A DNA stretch of 64,000 bases from positions 124,001 to 188,000 of the forward strand of contig CBDANA010000007.1 in NCBI GenBank assembly GCA_965197385.1. Reading direction: 5' to 3'. Of the stretch, positions 8,240 to 15,901 are shown one piece after another. This DNA is from G963667915 sp965197385. GTDB lineage: Bacteria; Acidobacteriota; Vicinamibacteria; Vicinamibacterales; UBA823. Under the pieces are notes generated by a model. It did no database searches, had not been told where the DNA came from, and saw nothing but the letters and a program-made list of their open reading frames with translations. A program made the position numbers and the translations under genes. The first letter of the stretch is position 1. Every line of letters starts with the position of its first letter.

Positions 8240-8971
8240 CTACCCCACCGGCGGAACCGGAGGCGGGGGATCCGCGAGCGGCTCGGCGGTTTCGGACTCG
8301 TTGGCCTCCTCGGCGCCCGGCGGATCGTCGCTCGCAGCGTCCGGGGCTGGCGTCTCGGGCGTGGCTTCGATCGGGCCATCCGCGGCCGCCTCGGCAGGGG
8401 CCTGGCCGGATGGCTCGTTCATCGGGGGCTCGACGCCTTGCGACGTCGCCAGGGCGTGTTCGAGGTTCCTGGCGCTGGCGGCAATCCGCGCACGCGCCTT
8501 CAGGTCGAGCCCCATCAGCCGCGTGCGCAGCGCTCCCAACGTCAACCCGAGCGCGTCCCGGTTCTCGCCGCTCACGCCGGCATCGGTCAAAGCGCTTTCG
8601 GCGGCGTCCAGATCCCGCATCGCCCGTCCGAACTGCTCGATCTCCGCGAGCGCCTCGGGGAGCATCGTCAGCACCTCGTCGAGATTGGCGACGACGTTGG
8701 CTCGGGCGAGCGCCGCTTCGAGCTGCGCCTTCTCTGTTTCGAGGGCCTGCCGCTCGAGCGACGCCACCTGGGCCGCCAGCTCCGCCCGCTCCTCGGCCGC
8801 CTCCCGCTCCAGATCGCGCAATTCCTGATAGTGCAGGACGTAGCCGCCGGCGAACCCGGCGCCGACGGCGACCGCCAGAACGAACAGCCAGACGGCGAAC
8901 GACCGCAGCGTCCGCCCGAATCCTCCGGAGCTCGTCACGACGTCGACCGGTGTGTCATTTGTGTCATCCAC
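8240..8971 (-). CDS. Coiled-coil single-pass membrane protein (paralogue of 10,881-12,266)
   Basis: The protein has 243 residues: a short cytoplasmic N-terminus, one membrane helix (WLFVLAVAVGAGFAGGYVL, about 28-46), a coiled coil rich in Glu, Leu and Ala (about 48-100) and a helical domain with LARANVVANLDEVLTMLPEALAEIE. A low-complexity Pro/Ala/Glu tail follows. A second copy of the same architecture lies beyond the antiporter gene, with clear residue-level similarity in the coiled-coil and helical region. The start is GTG. No known function is recognised. A scaffold or envelope role is possible. Confidence 0.7.
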   Translation of the reverse strand: MDDTNDTPVDVVTSSGGFGRTLRSFAVWLFVLAVAVGAGFAGGYVLHYQELRDLEREAAEERAELAAQVASLERQALETEKAQLEAALARANVVANLDEVLTMLPEALAEIEQFGRAMRDLDAAESALTDAGVSGENRDALGLTLGALRTRLMGLDLKARARIAASARNLEHALATSQGVEPPMNEPSGQAPAEAAADGPIEATPETPAPDAASDDPPGAEEANESETAEPLADPPPPVPPVG

Positions 8972-9004
8972 GATGCTTATTGGTCCTTACCTCCAACCGC
9001 CGCG

Positions 9005-10492
9005 TCACGCGACGGCTGAATCCTCCTCGGAGATCTCGTTCTCGGGCAGCTTCTCGATCGTGAAGCCCGTGAAGCCGTACACCGCCGCGACGATCGGATT
9101 GATCAGGTTGAAGAAACAAAATGGCAGATAGGTCAGCGTGGCCACACCCAGCGCCTGCGACATGAACGCGCCGCACGTGTTCCAGGGCACCAGCGGTGAG
9201 GTCAGCGTGCCCGCGTCCTCGAGCGTTCGCGAGAGGTTGCGCGGGTGGAGCCCGCGCCGGCGGTACTCGGCCCGGAACATCCGCCCGGGCAACACGATGG
9301 AAATATATTGATCCGACGCCACGATGTTCATGCCGATCGCCGTGAGGATCGTTGCAGCGATCAGGCTGCCGGTATCACGGACGAACCCCAGGATCGTAGA
9401 CGCGATCTGCTGGAGCATCTTGGTCGTTTGCATGACGCCGCCGAACATCATCGCCGACATGATGAGCCAGATGGTCATCAGCATGCTGGACATGCCGCCC
9501 CGGCTGAGCAGGTCGTCGAGCGCTGCGTTGCCAGAGCTCAGGACGAACCCGTCGAACAGCGCCGTCCACACCCCCTTGAGAATGATTAGGCCGTAGGGGA
9601 GATCGGTCTCGCCGACGTAGGTGACAATCGCCTGCTGCTGGAACAGCGCGGCGAACAGGCCGCCGGTCAGGGCGCCGAGCAGCAGGGCCAGAAAGGCGGG
9701 CATCTTCCGGATCACGAGGACGAACACGAGCACTGCCGGCAACAGCAGATGTGGGCCAATCGCGAAGTGGGTCCGGAGCTCATCGAGGATGATCTGGAGA
9801 TCGCCGGAGGCAGCGGGCGGCGCCGAGAACAATCCGACGATCGAAAACAGCACGACGGCGATGAGCAGACTTGGCGTCGTCGTCCACACCATGTGCCGGA
9901 TGTGCGCGAACAGCTCGGTGCCGGCCATCGCCGGCGCCAGGTTCGTCGTGTCGGACAGCGGCGACATCTTGTCACCGAAGTAGGCGCCGGAGATGATCGC
10001 GCCAGCCGCAATCCCAACGTTCAGGTTCTGCGTGGTCGCGATGCCGATGAGTGCGATGCCGATCGTGCTCGCGGTTGTCCACGAACTGCCGCTTGCCAGC
10101 GCCACCAGCGCACAGATAAGCGTCGCGGCCGGATAGAAAATCGACGGCGACAGCACCTGCAGGCCGTAGTAGATCATCGACGGTACAACGCCGGCCAGGA
10201 TCCAGGTGCCGATGAGCGACCCGACAACCATCAGGATCAAGATGGCGCCCATCGCCAGGGAGATACCGTTGACGATCCCCTGTTCCATTTCGCGCCAGGG
10301 ATAGCCGTTGACGAGGCCGACGAGGATCGCGACACCGCCGGCGAGAATCAGCGCGATCTGGTTGGGACCCGAGGACGACCCGTCGCCGTAGAGATAGACC
10401 GACGAGGCGAGCAGGACTACGAGCACGCCCACCGGCAGCAACGCCTGGCCCAGCGTCGGTTGACGTTTGATGCGGATGACGGAATTGGTCAC
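9005..10492 (-). CDS. NhaC-family Na+/H+ antiporter
   Basis: The 495-residue membrane protein has about 11-12 hydrophobic segments. Conserved family stretches include VVGSLIGTWILAGVVPSMIYYGL, ALASGSSWTTASTIGIALIGI, GAIISGAYFGDKMSPLSDTTNLAPA and SDQYISIVLPGRMF. SGAYFGDKMSPLSDTTNLA is diagnostic of NhaC/MleN-type antiporters. It would exchange cytoplasmic Na+ (or malate/lactate in MleN relatives) for protons at the inner membrane. The start is GTG. It lies between two paralogous coiled-coil membrane proteins in the same direction, so the three may be cotranscribed. A 10-bp hairpin (10,588-10,610) lies upstream. Confidence 0.92.
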   Translation of the reverse strand: MTNSVIRIKRQPTLGQALLPVGVLVVLLASSVYLYGDGSSSGPNQIALILAGGVAILVGLVNGYPWREMEQGIVNGISLAMGAILILMVVGSLIGTWILAGVVPSMIYYGLQVLSPSIFYPAATLICALVALASGSSWTTASTIGIALIGIATTQNLNVGIAAGAIISGAYFGDKMSPLSDTTNLAPAMAGTELFAHIRHMVWTTTPSLLIAVVLFSIVGLFSAPPAASGDLQIILDELRTHFAIGPHLLLPAVLVFVLVIRKMPAFLALLLGALTGGLFAALFQQQAIVTYVGETDLPYGLIILKGVWTALFDGFVLSSGNAALDDLLSRGGMSSMLMTIWLIMSAMMFGGVMQTTKMLQQIASTILGFVRDTGSLIAATILTAIGMNIVASDQYISIVLPGRMFRAEYRRRGLHPRNLSRTLEDAGTLTSPLVPWNTCGAFMSQALGVATLTYLPFCFFNLINPIVAAVYGFTGFTIEKLPENEISEEDSAVA

Positions 10493-10825
10493 GCGAATCG
10501 GTTCCTCGGCGTCCGAGTGATCATCGCGGCGAGGAGCGAATCATAGCACGTACGGCGCCCACCCCAGTCGGCACGAGCCGCTTCGGTAGTGGGCTACGTT
10601 GTAGCCCACTGCCGCCGCTTCATATTTAGGAAGGTCGTCGGCGAGACCTACACACAAGAAGAGTTCGAAGTCTGTCTGACCTCCGCGTTCGACGTCACGA
10701 CGAAGGCACTGCTCCGCTGCGGCAGGCGTACGCTATCTCACGCGACGCCGCACGTCCGCTGACAAGCTGCGACGACCGGCGCGCCCAACTCGCACCGGCC
10801 GTCTCCGTGGGGCAGCCCGTCACAC
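10493..10825. other. Intergenic stretch with hairpin and a short protein-like relic
   Basis: No complete gene is visible. It holds the hairpin at 10,588-10,610. On the + strand around 10,625-10,760 there is a protein-like but unopened frame reading FRKVVGETYTQEEFEV and onwards, which may be a gene relic of unknown family. The right end passes into a truncated dispersed element. Confidence 0.4.
10588..10610. repeat. Perfect 10-bp inverted repeat (hairpin)
   Basis: The arms AGTGGGCTAC and GTAGCCCACT flank a 3-nt loop. No T-run follows on either side, so an intrinsic terminator of the classic type is not supported. It lies about 100 bp upstream of the antiporter start and could be a regulatory hairpin or a mobile-element relic. 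Confidence 0.6.
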
Positions 10826-10896
10826 CACGCCCAGCGCCGCCGAACCCGGGATGCATCAGCGGTCGAATGCAGCCAGACTTTCACCACGGGTTGCTA
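10826..10896. repeat. Truncated copy (A) of dispersed palindromic element
   Basis: The stretch matches the right half of the complete 194-bp copy at 19,328-19,521. It shares the block ACGCCCAGCGCCGCC, then CGGGATGCATC, GGTCGAATGCAG and the terminal arm ACTTTCACCACGGG ending in CTAG. The left arm is missing. The TGA stop of the coiled-coil gene on the minus strand (10,881-10,883) is inside this arm, so the insertion has supplied that protein's last residues. Confidence 0.75.
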
Positions 10897-12266
10897 GCTG
10901 GGCTCCACCGGCGCCAAGGCGGACCAGTGCCATCATGCCCAACGTCGTCACCGTCCAGCGCGTCGTGCGCGGAGCCTTCGGCCGCGGCCTCAACCTCAAA
11001 CAGCCCGGGATGACCGGCAATCTCAGGCCCCATCAGATCGATGGCGGGCGCATCTGCCGGGTCCACCACAGTGCTGGACATGAAGTCGGGCGGATCGGCT
11101 GCGGGGCGTGGGGCCGGTTCCGCAGCACCCTCATCCGCTTCTGCTTCGTCGTCCAGCTCCCAGCTCCAGCGATATCGGCCTTCGGTCTCCGCACCCGCGA
11201 TGGAATCGGAGAGCTCGACGTCCGCCGGATCGGCCTCCACTGACACGACCGGCGCTGACTGCGATTTCATCCACCAGAACGGCCCCGCCTTCACCGACTC
11301 CGCCGGTACCTGTTTCGCCTCGGCTTCAGATCCGACCTCCGATTCGCTCGCCGCGGGCGCCTCCTCGATCCTCGCATCGGCCGCACTGGTCAATTCGACG
11401 TCGATCGCCTCGCGCGCGTCGGAAGCTTCAGCGGCCGCCGGCCGGCCGAGTGGCTCCTCGGACCGAGCGGCCTGTTCCGGGACCGGTGCGGCGCCGAGCG
11501 CGCCCGCGAACGACGGCGGGGCTGCATACCAGGTCGGCGCAGGGACGGTGTCCGCCAGGACCGGCGGTGTCGTGCGGACGGCCGGGGCCTCGGTCAAGGC
11601 AGACGCCGCTGATGCCGGTGTCCGCCACATCGCCATGTCGTCAGTCACCTCAGACGCCATCGGCGTGAAGAACGGCGTCACGTCGTGCCGCGCCACGAGA
11701 ACCTGCTCGAGCGCCTGCGCGCTCACGGCGATCCGCTCCCCGAAGCCGGCCTCTTGGAGCTGGCCGATCTCCACCGTCATCTCGGCAACGATCGCGTCAA
11801 GCTTCGCGGTGGCCACCTCCCGGACGGCGGCGCTGATCCCGGGCGACTCGAGGGCGCGCTGGGCCGCCGTGATGCGCTCCATCGCGTTTCCGAAGTTCTT
11901 TCGCTCCACCTCGGCCAACGCCACCGGCAGCGGTGCCAGCACGCGATGCAGCGTCACGCTCATTGTCGCCCGCTCGAGCTCCCGCTCCAGCTGCGTCTTC
12001 TCCACCTCGAGGACACGGCGTTCGAGTGCCACGACCTGGGACGCCGCCGTGGCTTTCTGCTCGGCGAGTTGCTGCCGCAAGTCGAGCACTTCACCCTCCT
12101 GGAGGAAGTAGCCGGTGCCAAAGGCGGCGACCACCGCGACCAGAAAAACGAGCGACCAGTTGGCTACCGTGCGCAGTCTGGACCCGAGGCTCGGCCGGGT
12201 GTACTGACGCTGGGCCGCATGATCGTCCTGATCGTCACTTTGCGTGGGATGTAGTTCGCTCGTCAT
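10881..12266 (-). CDS. Coiled-coil single-pass membrane protein with long acidic tail
   Basis: The 461-residue protein begins MTSELHPTQSDDQDDHAA, with a GGAGGT ribosome site 8 nt upstream, which decides this start. One membrane helix (WSLVFLVAVVAAFGTGYFL) precedes a coiled coil and the helical stretch VLAPLPVALAEVERKNFGNAMERI. It is a paralogue of the protein at 8,240-8,971: VVALERRVLEVEKTQLERELERA here aligns with VASLERQALETEKAQLEAALARA there. The C-terminal 220 residues are acidic, Ala/Pro-rich and of low complexity. The extreme C-terminus (ASNPW) is encoded by the inserted repeat arm, so the native end has been lost. Function is unknown. Confidence 0.7.
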   Translation of the reverse strand: MTSELHPTQSDDQDDHAAQRQYTRPSLGSRLRTVANWSLVFLVAVVAAFGTGYFLQEGEVLDLRQQLAEQKATAASQVVALERRVLEVEKTQLERELERATMSVTLHRVLAPLPVALAEVERKNFGNAMERITAAQRALESPGISAAVREVATAKLDAIVAEMTVEIGQLQEAGFGERIAVSAQALEQVLVARHDVTPFFTPMASEVTDDMAMWRTPASAASALTEAPAVRTTPPVLADTVPAPTWYAAPPSFAGALGAAPVPEQAARSEEPLGRPAAAEASDAREAIDVELTSAADARIEEAPAASESEVGSEAEAKQVPAESVKAGPFWWMKSQSAPVVSVEADPADVELSDSIAGAETEGRYRWSWELDDEAEADEGAAEPAPRPAADPPDFMSSTVVDPADAPAIDLMGPEIAGHPGLFEVEAAAEGSAHDALDGDDVGHDGTGPPWRRWSPASNPW

Positions 12267-12541
12267 GACTCGACCTCCGAAGGGCATGGCGCCGCGCCGA
12301 CCCGAAGGTCTGCGAACAGTCGCGCCGACGCCGTCGACAACGGGACTGGCACACCCAGCCTTCAACGTGAGTATCGGTGGGTGATTGTGGGAACTGCAGT
12401 GCAGCCGGGTGAAGCGGAGAGGTCCGGGATCAACAACTTTAATAGGTCATATAAGGTAGCAATAATGCTTGCGCTGCTACTGCAAAACCACAATAGACTT
12501 CGTATTTCTGTTAAACGACCTAATATTTGAACGAGCACATT
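12267..12541. other. AT-rich intergenic leader
   Basis: No gene is visible. The stretch between about 12,425 and 12,540 is clearly richer in A and T than its surroundings and holds many TAATA/TATAA-like words, as expected for promoter DNA of the minus-strand gene to its left. No specific operator can be supported. Confidence 0.3.
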
Positions 12542-12704
12542 AGTGCTGGTGTTCGTAATTACGGTGGGGCACCGAGGGTGGCGCGGCGCCCGGCTGGCAA
12601 GGCGCGACGACCGAGAATATCGGGCAATATTTGAGGAAGGAGCAACGCCGCCAGCCGGGATGCATCGCCAGCCGAATGCCACCGTAATTACGAATACCAG
12701 TACT
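12542..12704. repeat. Dispersed palindromic element, copy B (divergent arms)
   Basis: Two 26-nt arms (12,542-12,567 and 12,679-12,704) are inverted repeats with 24 of 26 positions matching and contain TTCGTAATTACGGTGG. Inside them lies a core that shares GGCACCGAG, GCAAGGCGCGA, GAGAATA and CGGGATGCATCG, in the same order, with copy C at 19,328-19,521. A second inverted pair, CCCGGCTGGC and GCCAGCCGGG, is nested in the core. The arms differ in sequence from copy C, yet each set pairs with itself. No open frame spans the element. Confidence 0.75.
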
Positions 12705-12723
12705 TAGCCCGTCCACATGGAGA

Positions 12724-13236
12724 TCACGAAATCTCGGCCTCTCCGGTAACGGTGATCGTTTTTCGGCCTCCGAACTCGACGACATTGGGGCCGGTCAGGT
12801 TCTCGCCGCTCTCGCCGTACGCCTCGACGACCGCTGCAGGCTGTGGGTCGCCGCTCGGCTGCATCTCGAACGTCAGGCTGATCAGGGCCTGGCCGAGCGG
12901 CCAGTCCTCCACGGACATCTCGAAACTGAAGGCGCCGCCGGCAAGCTCGATCTGGCCGGTTTCGTAGCCGTCGTAATCGCCCACGTCGAACCCGTCGTGC
13001 TTGATCTCGTAGGAGATGAGCGCACCATCCGGCAGGCTGCCGCTGCCCTCAAGGTACAGGACCCCATCCTCGATCACGGCCGAGTCCATCAGGAAATCGG
13101 CCCCGTCGCGTTCGGCGTCCGCCACGGCCGGTGCCTCGGCAATCGTCGCGGACGCGGATCCGGCAACCGGTTTCGTGGCGCCACCGCCACATGCCACCGC
13201 AAGGCCACACGTCAAGGTCAAGATGTATCGATACAT
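12724..13236 (-). CDS. Putative lipoprotein
   Basis: The 170-residue protein begins MYRYILTLTCGLAVACGGG, a lipoprotein signal with lipobox LAVAC (lipidated Cys about residue 16). The mature part is Ala/Glu/Asp-rich, then forms beta-strand-like segments (VLYLEGSGSLPDGALISYEIKHD, QALISLTFEM) and ends KTITVTGEAEIS. This looks like an immunoglobulin-like or beta-sandwich envelope protein. It starts 3 nt after the MtfA gene ends and is the last gene of a tight three-gene operon. No family is recognised. Confidence 0.65.
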   Translation of the reverse strand: MYRYILTLTCGLAVACGGGATKPVAGSASATIAEAPAVADAERDGADFLMDSAVIEDGVLYLEGSGSLPDGALISYEIKHDGFDVGDYDGYETGQIELAGGAFSFEMSVEDWPLGQALISLTFEMQPSGDPQPAAVVEAYGESGENLTGPNVVEFGGRKTITVTGEAEIS

Positions 13237-13239
13237 GCT

Positions 13240-14034
13240 TCACTCCGCGCGTTCCGTGCCGCCCTGAACCCGCCCGTGATGGACGGGATCCTGTTGAAAG
13301 TAGGTCCGCAACTGATCGTAGAGCCCGGGGTGCGCCGCGAGCAGCGCTGCCGGACGCTCGAAGAAACACTCGGTCGCCACAGCGAAGAACTCGGCCGGAT
13401 CCTCCGCACCGTAGCTGTCGAGCACCGTCGGTGCGCCGCGACCGGCAGCCGCCCGGAGCCGTTCGAACTCCCGGCCGAGCACTTCGGCCCACGCGGCGTA
13501 CTGGCGCCGGTTCACCAGCACCGGCGCGCCGTCGGCTTCACCGTCCTCCATGTCGAGCTGGTGGGCAAACTCGTGCAGCACCAGGTTCCGACCGTCGCGG
13601 GTATGCGCGTCAGCGTGCGCCTCCGCCCACGACAGCACGACGGTCCCGTGCTGCGATGCTTCCCCTTCGCGGTCCTCGAGGCCTTCAGTGACGAACCAGT
13701 CGTCCGACTCTTCGACGACCGGCGCCGCGTACGTCTCCGGATACACCAGGATCGACGACACCGTGGGAAAGTACTCCGTCTCCCGATGCAGGAGGAGCAG
13801 GCAGGCCTGGGCCGCAATCGTCACCGCCATCTCCTCGGTCACCCTGAGCCCGCCGCAACCCTCGAACGTCTTCTCGTCGAGGAAGACGATGATGTGCCGC
13901 TGCAGCTCGCGCTGGTCGTCTTCCGACAGTGTGGCGTACAGCGGGACCTCGCTGGTGACCACATCGAGCCACCTGTCCGGAAACGGCTGCCGCCCGACGC
14001 GCCGCCGACGCCGTTGCCTCAGCGCAGCCAACAT
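13240..14034 (-). CDS. mtfA: MtfA-like zinc aminopeptidase
   Basis: The 264-residue protein has the zinc-binding motif HEFAH (154-158) inside NLVLHEFAHQLDMEDGEADG. The third ligand region AEFFAVATECFFERP follows about 60 residues later. This is the M90/MtfA family; E. coli MtfA (Mlc titration factor A) is a cytoplasmic peptidase that sequesters the glucose repressor Mlc. Length matches the family (about 265). In this lineage no Mlc is evident, so a general peptidase role is as likely. It lies 3 bp after the DUF309 gene and 3 bp before the lipoprotein gene. Confidence 0.88.
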   Translation of the reverse strand: MLAALRQRRRRRVGRQPFPDRWLDVVTSEVPLYATLSEDDQRELQRHIIVFLDEKTFEGCGGLRVTEEMAVTIAAQACLLLLHRETEYFPTVSSILVYPETYAAPVVEESDDWFVTEGLEDREGEASQHGTVVLSWAEAHADAHTRDGRNLVLHEFAHQLDMEDGEADGAPVLVNRRQYAAWAEVLGREFERLRAAAGRGAPTVLDSYGAEDPAEFFAVATECFFERPAALLAAHPGLYDQLRTYFQQDPVHHGRVQGGTERAE

Positions 14035-14037
14035 CGG

Positions 14038-14532
14038 TCAGCCCCGCGACCCTGGCACCGCCAATCGGATGACCGGCGCCTCGGCTCGGCGATCGTCGAG
14101 GAAGGCCCGGACGTCGGCGACGAGCGCTGGCACGTCGATCCCCAGGAACCGGTCGGGCACCTGGCAGAGCTTGTCGATCCCTTCCTCCATCTTTACCCGC
14201 GCGGCCTCGGTCGGGTCCATCGAGTGCCGGAGGAGGGCTGCGGCGACCTGGATCAAGCCCTGCAAAAACAGGCCGTCGCGGCTCTCACGGCCCGCCACGC
14301 GCCACAGCGGCTCGAGTGCTTCGTGTGCTTCCCACCAGAACTGATGATTAAACAGGTCGATGCCGTAGAGATACGGCTCACAGCGCTGCCAGGTGTCGGC
14401 CGACAGCGGTGCGACGATCTCGGGCTTGCCGTACGAATGCCCGTTCGGATCGCGCGTCGGATGCGGATGCTCACCCGGCACGAACCGATAGGACGGAAAC
14501 GGCTCCGAGGAGTAGCGCGGCACGGTGAGCAT
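14038..14532 (-). CDS. DUF309-family protein
   Basis: The 164-residue protein contains LFNHQFWWEAHEALEPLWRVAG followed by GLFLQGLIQVAAALLRHSM. This is the DUF309 signature, in which the conserved FNxxxFWEAHExLE helix pair is diagnostic. The function of the family is not established. The N-terminal 55 residues, with many Pro, His and Gly, form an extension. It is first in the operon with mtfA and the lipoprotein, with very short intergenic gaps. Confidence 0.85.
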   Translation of the reverse strand: MLTVPRYSSEPFPSYRFVPGEHPHPTRDPNGHSYGKPEIVAPLSADTWQRCEPYLYGIDLFNHQFWWEAHEALEPLWRVAGRESRDGLFLQGLIQVAAALLRHSMDPTEAARVKMEEGIDKLCQVPDRFLGIDVPALVADVRAFLDDRRAEAPVIRLAVPGSRG

Positions 14533-14729
14533 GAAACGCAGACCGCCTCACAGGCTCCGTAGGATACCCGATCCCGCGGCGGGCCGCTGGCCGCGCGAGC
14601 TTCCACTGGGGCAAAGGAATTCAGGCTAACCCGTTGATGTGTAATGGATTGCACGTTTTTTCCACGACGGTTGAAGTGACGTGTCACGCGAAGCCGGTTA
14701 CACTAGCACCGATTAGGTCATTCGACACG

Positions 14730-15797
14730 ATGACCCCACCGGCCGAAGTCACGCTGGAAATCTGTCCGCACGCGCGGCTCGATGTCGTTGACGTGCGTGA
14801 GCGCGTGGCGACCACTCACGGCGACCTGCTCGAGTACTTCTCCCGAGCGCTGTACTGCTCGTTCCACACGACCGCCGGCTATCTCGACCAGAGCCTCGCC
14901 GCCCGCCTGAACAAGAAGCGCGATGGCGTGGCGCCGTATCTCAATTTCTTCCAAGCGATCTTCCCCGAAGGGGGTGGCTACCAACACGACGAGTTGCACT
15001 TGCGCGAGGAGCTGTCGGATGAGCAGCGTCGCATCGAGCCGCGCAACGCCGACTCGCACCTGGCGTTCATAAGTGCCGGCTTGCGCAGCTGCGTCACCTA
15101 CCGGCGCCGGTCCGGTGAACCGGTCTATTTCATCGACCTCGACGGCGTGTACAACGGCCGGCCGCGGCGGCGTGTGACGAGTATCCTCGGCTTCAACGCC
15201 GAAGAAGAAGTTGCGCGCCAGCGCGTGACCATACCGATCTCCGCTCACCCGGTCGACTCGGTGAACCTCAAGGATCCGCGGCTCGGGCTGTACGAACTCT
15301 GCCGGGAGCTGATCGCCAAGCACGGCGTCGAGAAGGGCCGCCTGTGCATCGCGCTGGCACCCGGCGAGCATCAGGCTGGCCTGACGGTCAACGAATACGA
15401 AACGCTGCTCATGCAGCACGACCTGGCCGAGGTGCTGAGGAATCCACTGCGGTTCATGGCCGAGAAGAGTCGGCACCTGCTGGCTGACCCGCGCGCCATC
15501 CCGACCAAGACGATCGACTACGCTAGGTACGACATGGTCCGGGTGTTCAACGAGCTGGTGGATGCGCTGGGACTCAGCGAGTCGGTCGTGGAGAAGATCC
15601 TCGCCCGTTTCATCGGCGCGCCGGCGCGGCGCTTCCTGCGCATGAAGCGATCGGTCAGCCTGATGGTCTCCGACCGCGAGCAGCCTGGCCACGGCGCCAT
15701 CGCCGAAGGCACCTTCCAGAGTCCCATCCTCGTGCAGTGGCAGCGGTGCGACCGACGAGAGCGCGCCGTCGACGTTACGCTGACGCGATTTCGGTAG
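14730..15797 (+). CDS. YjbQ/UPF0047-like domain protein with C-terminal extension
   Basis: The 355-residue protein (from MTPPAEVTLE) contains YCSFHTTAGYLDQSL, then NADSHLAFISAGLRSCV and finally YFIDLDGVYNGRPRRRV. These match the YjbQ/UPF0047 landmarks HTTAG, N-A-D-x-H-L and the terminal RRV. YjbQ proteins are about 130-140 residues and some have thiamin phosphate synthase-like activity. Here an insertion separates the landmarks and about 170 further residues (LYELCRELIAKHGVEKG onwards) follow that I cannot assign. The start is uncertain because a longer frame runs upstream to 14,634. The gene is divergent from the DUF309 operon. Confidence 0.6.
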   Translation: MTPPAEVTLEICPHARLDVVDVRERVATTHGDLLEYFSRALYCSFHTTAGYLDQSLAARLNKKRDGVAPYLNFFQAIFPEGGGYQHDELHLREELSDEQRRIEPRNADSHLAFISAGLRSCVTYRRRSGEPVYFIDLDGVYNGRPRRRVTSILGFNAEEEVARQRVTIPISAHPVDSVNLKDPRLGLYELCRELIAKHGVEKGRLCIALAPGEHQAGLTVNEYETLLMQHDLAEVLRNPLRFMAEKSRHLLADPRAIPTKTIDYARYDMVRVFNELVDALGLSESVVEKILARFIGAPARRFLRMKRSVSLMVSDREQPGHGAIAEGTFQSPILVQWQRCDRRERAVDVTLTRFR

Positions 15798-15901
15798 GCG
15801 GCTCTGGAAGAGCCGCGGCCTCGGACAGCGGTGCCGTTAACCGATCGTTACGGCTCGGACGCGTATTCCCGGATGTTATACTTCTCCGTGCGCCTACCGC
15901 G

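Noticed and set aside
10588..10610. Rho-independent terminator
   Set aside because: The hairpin is perfect but no T-run follows on either strand.
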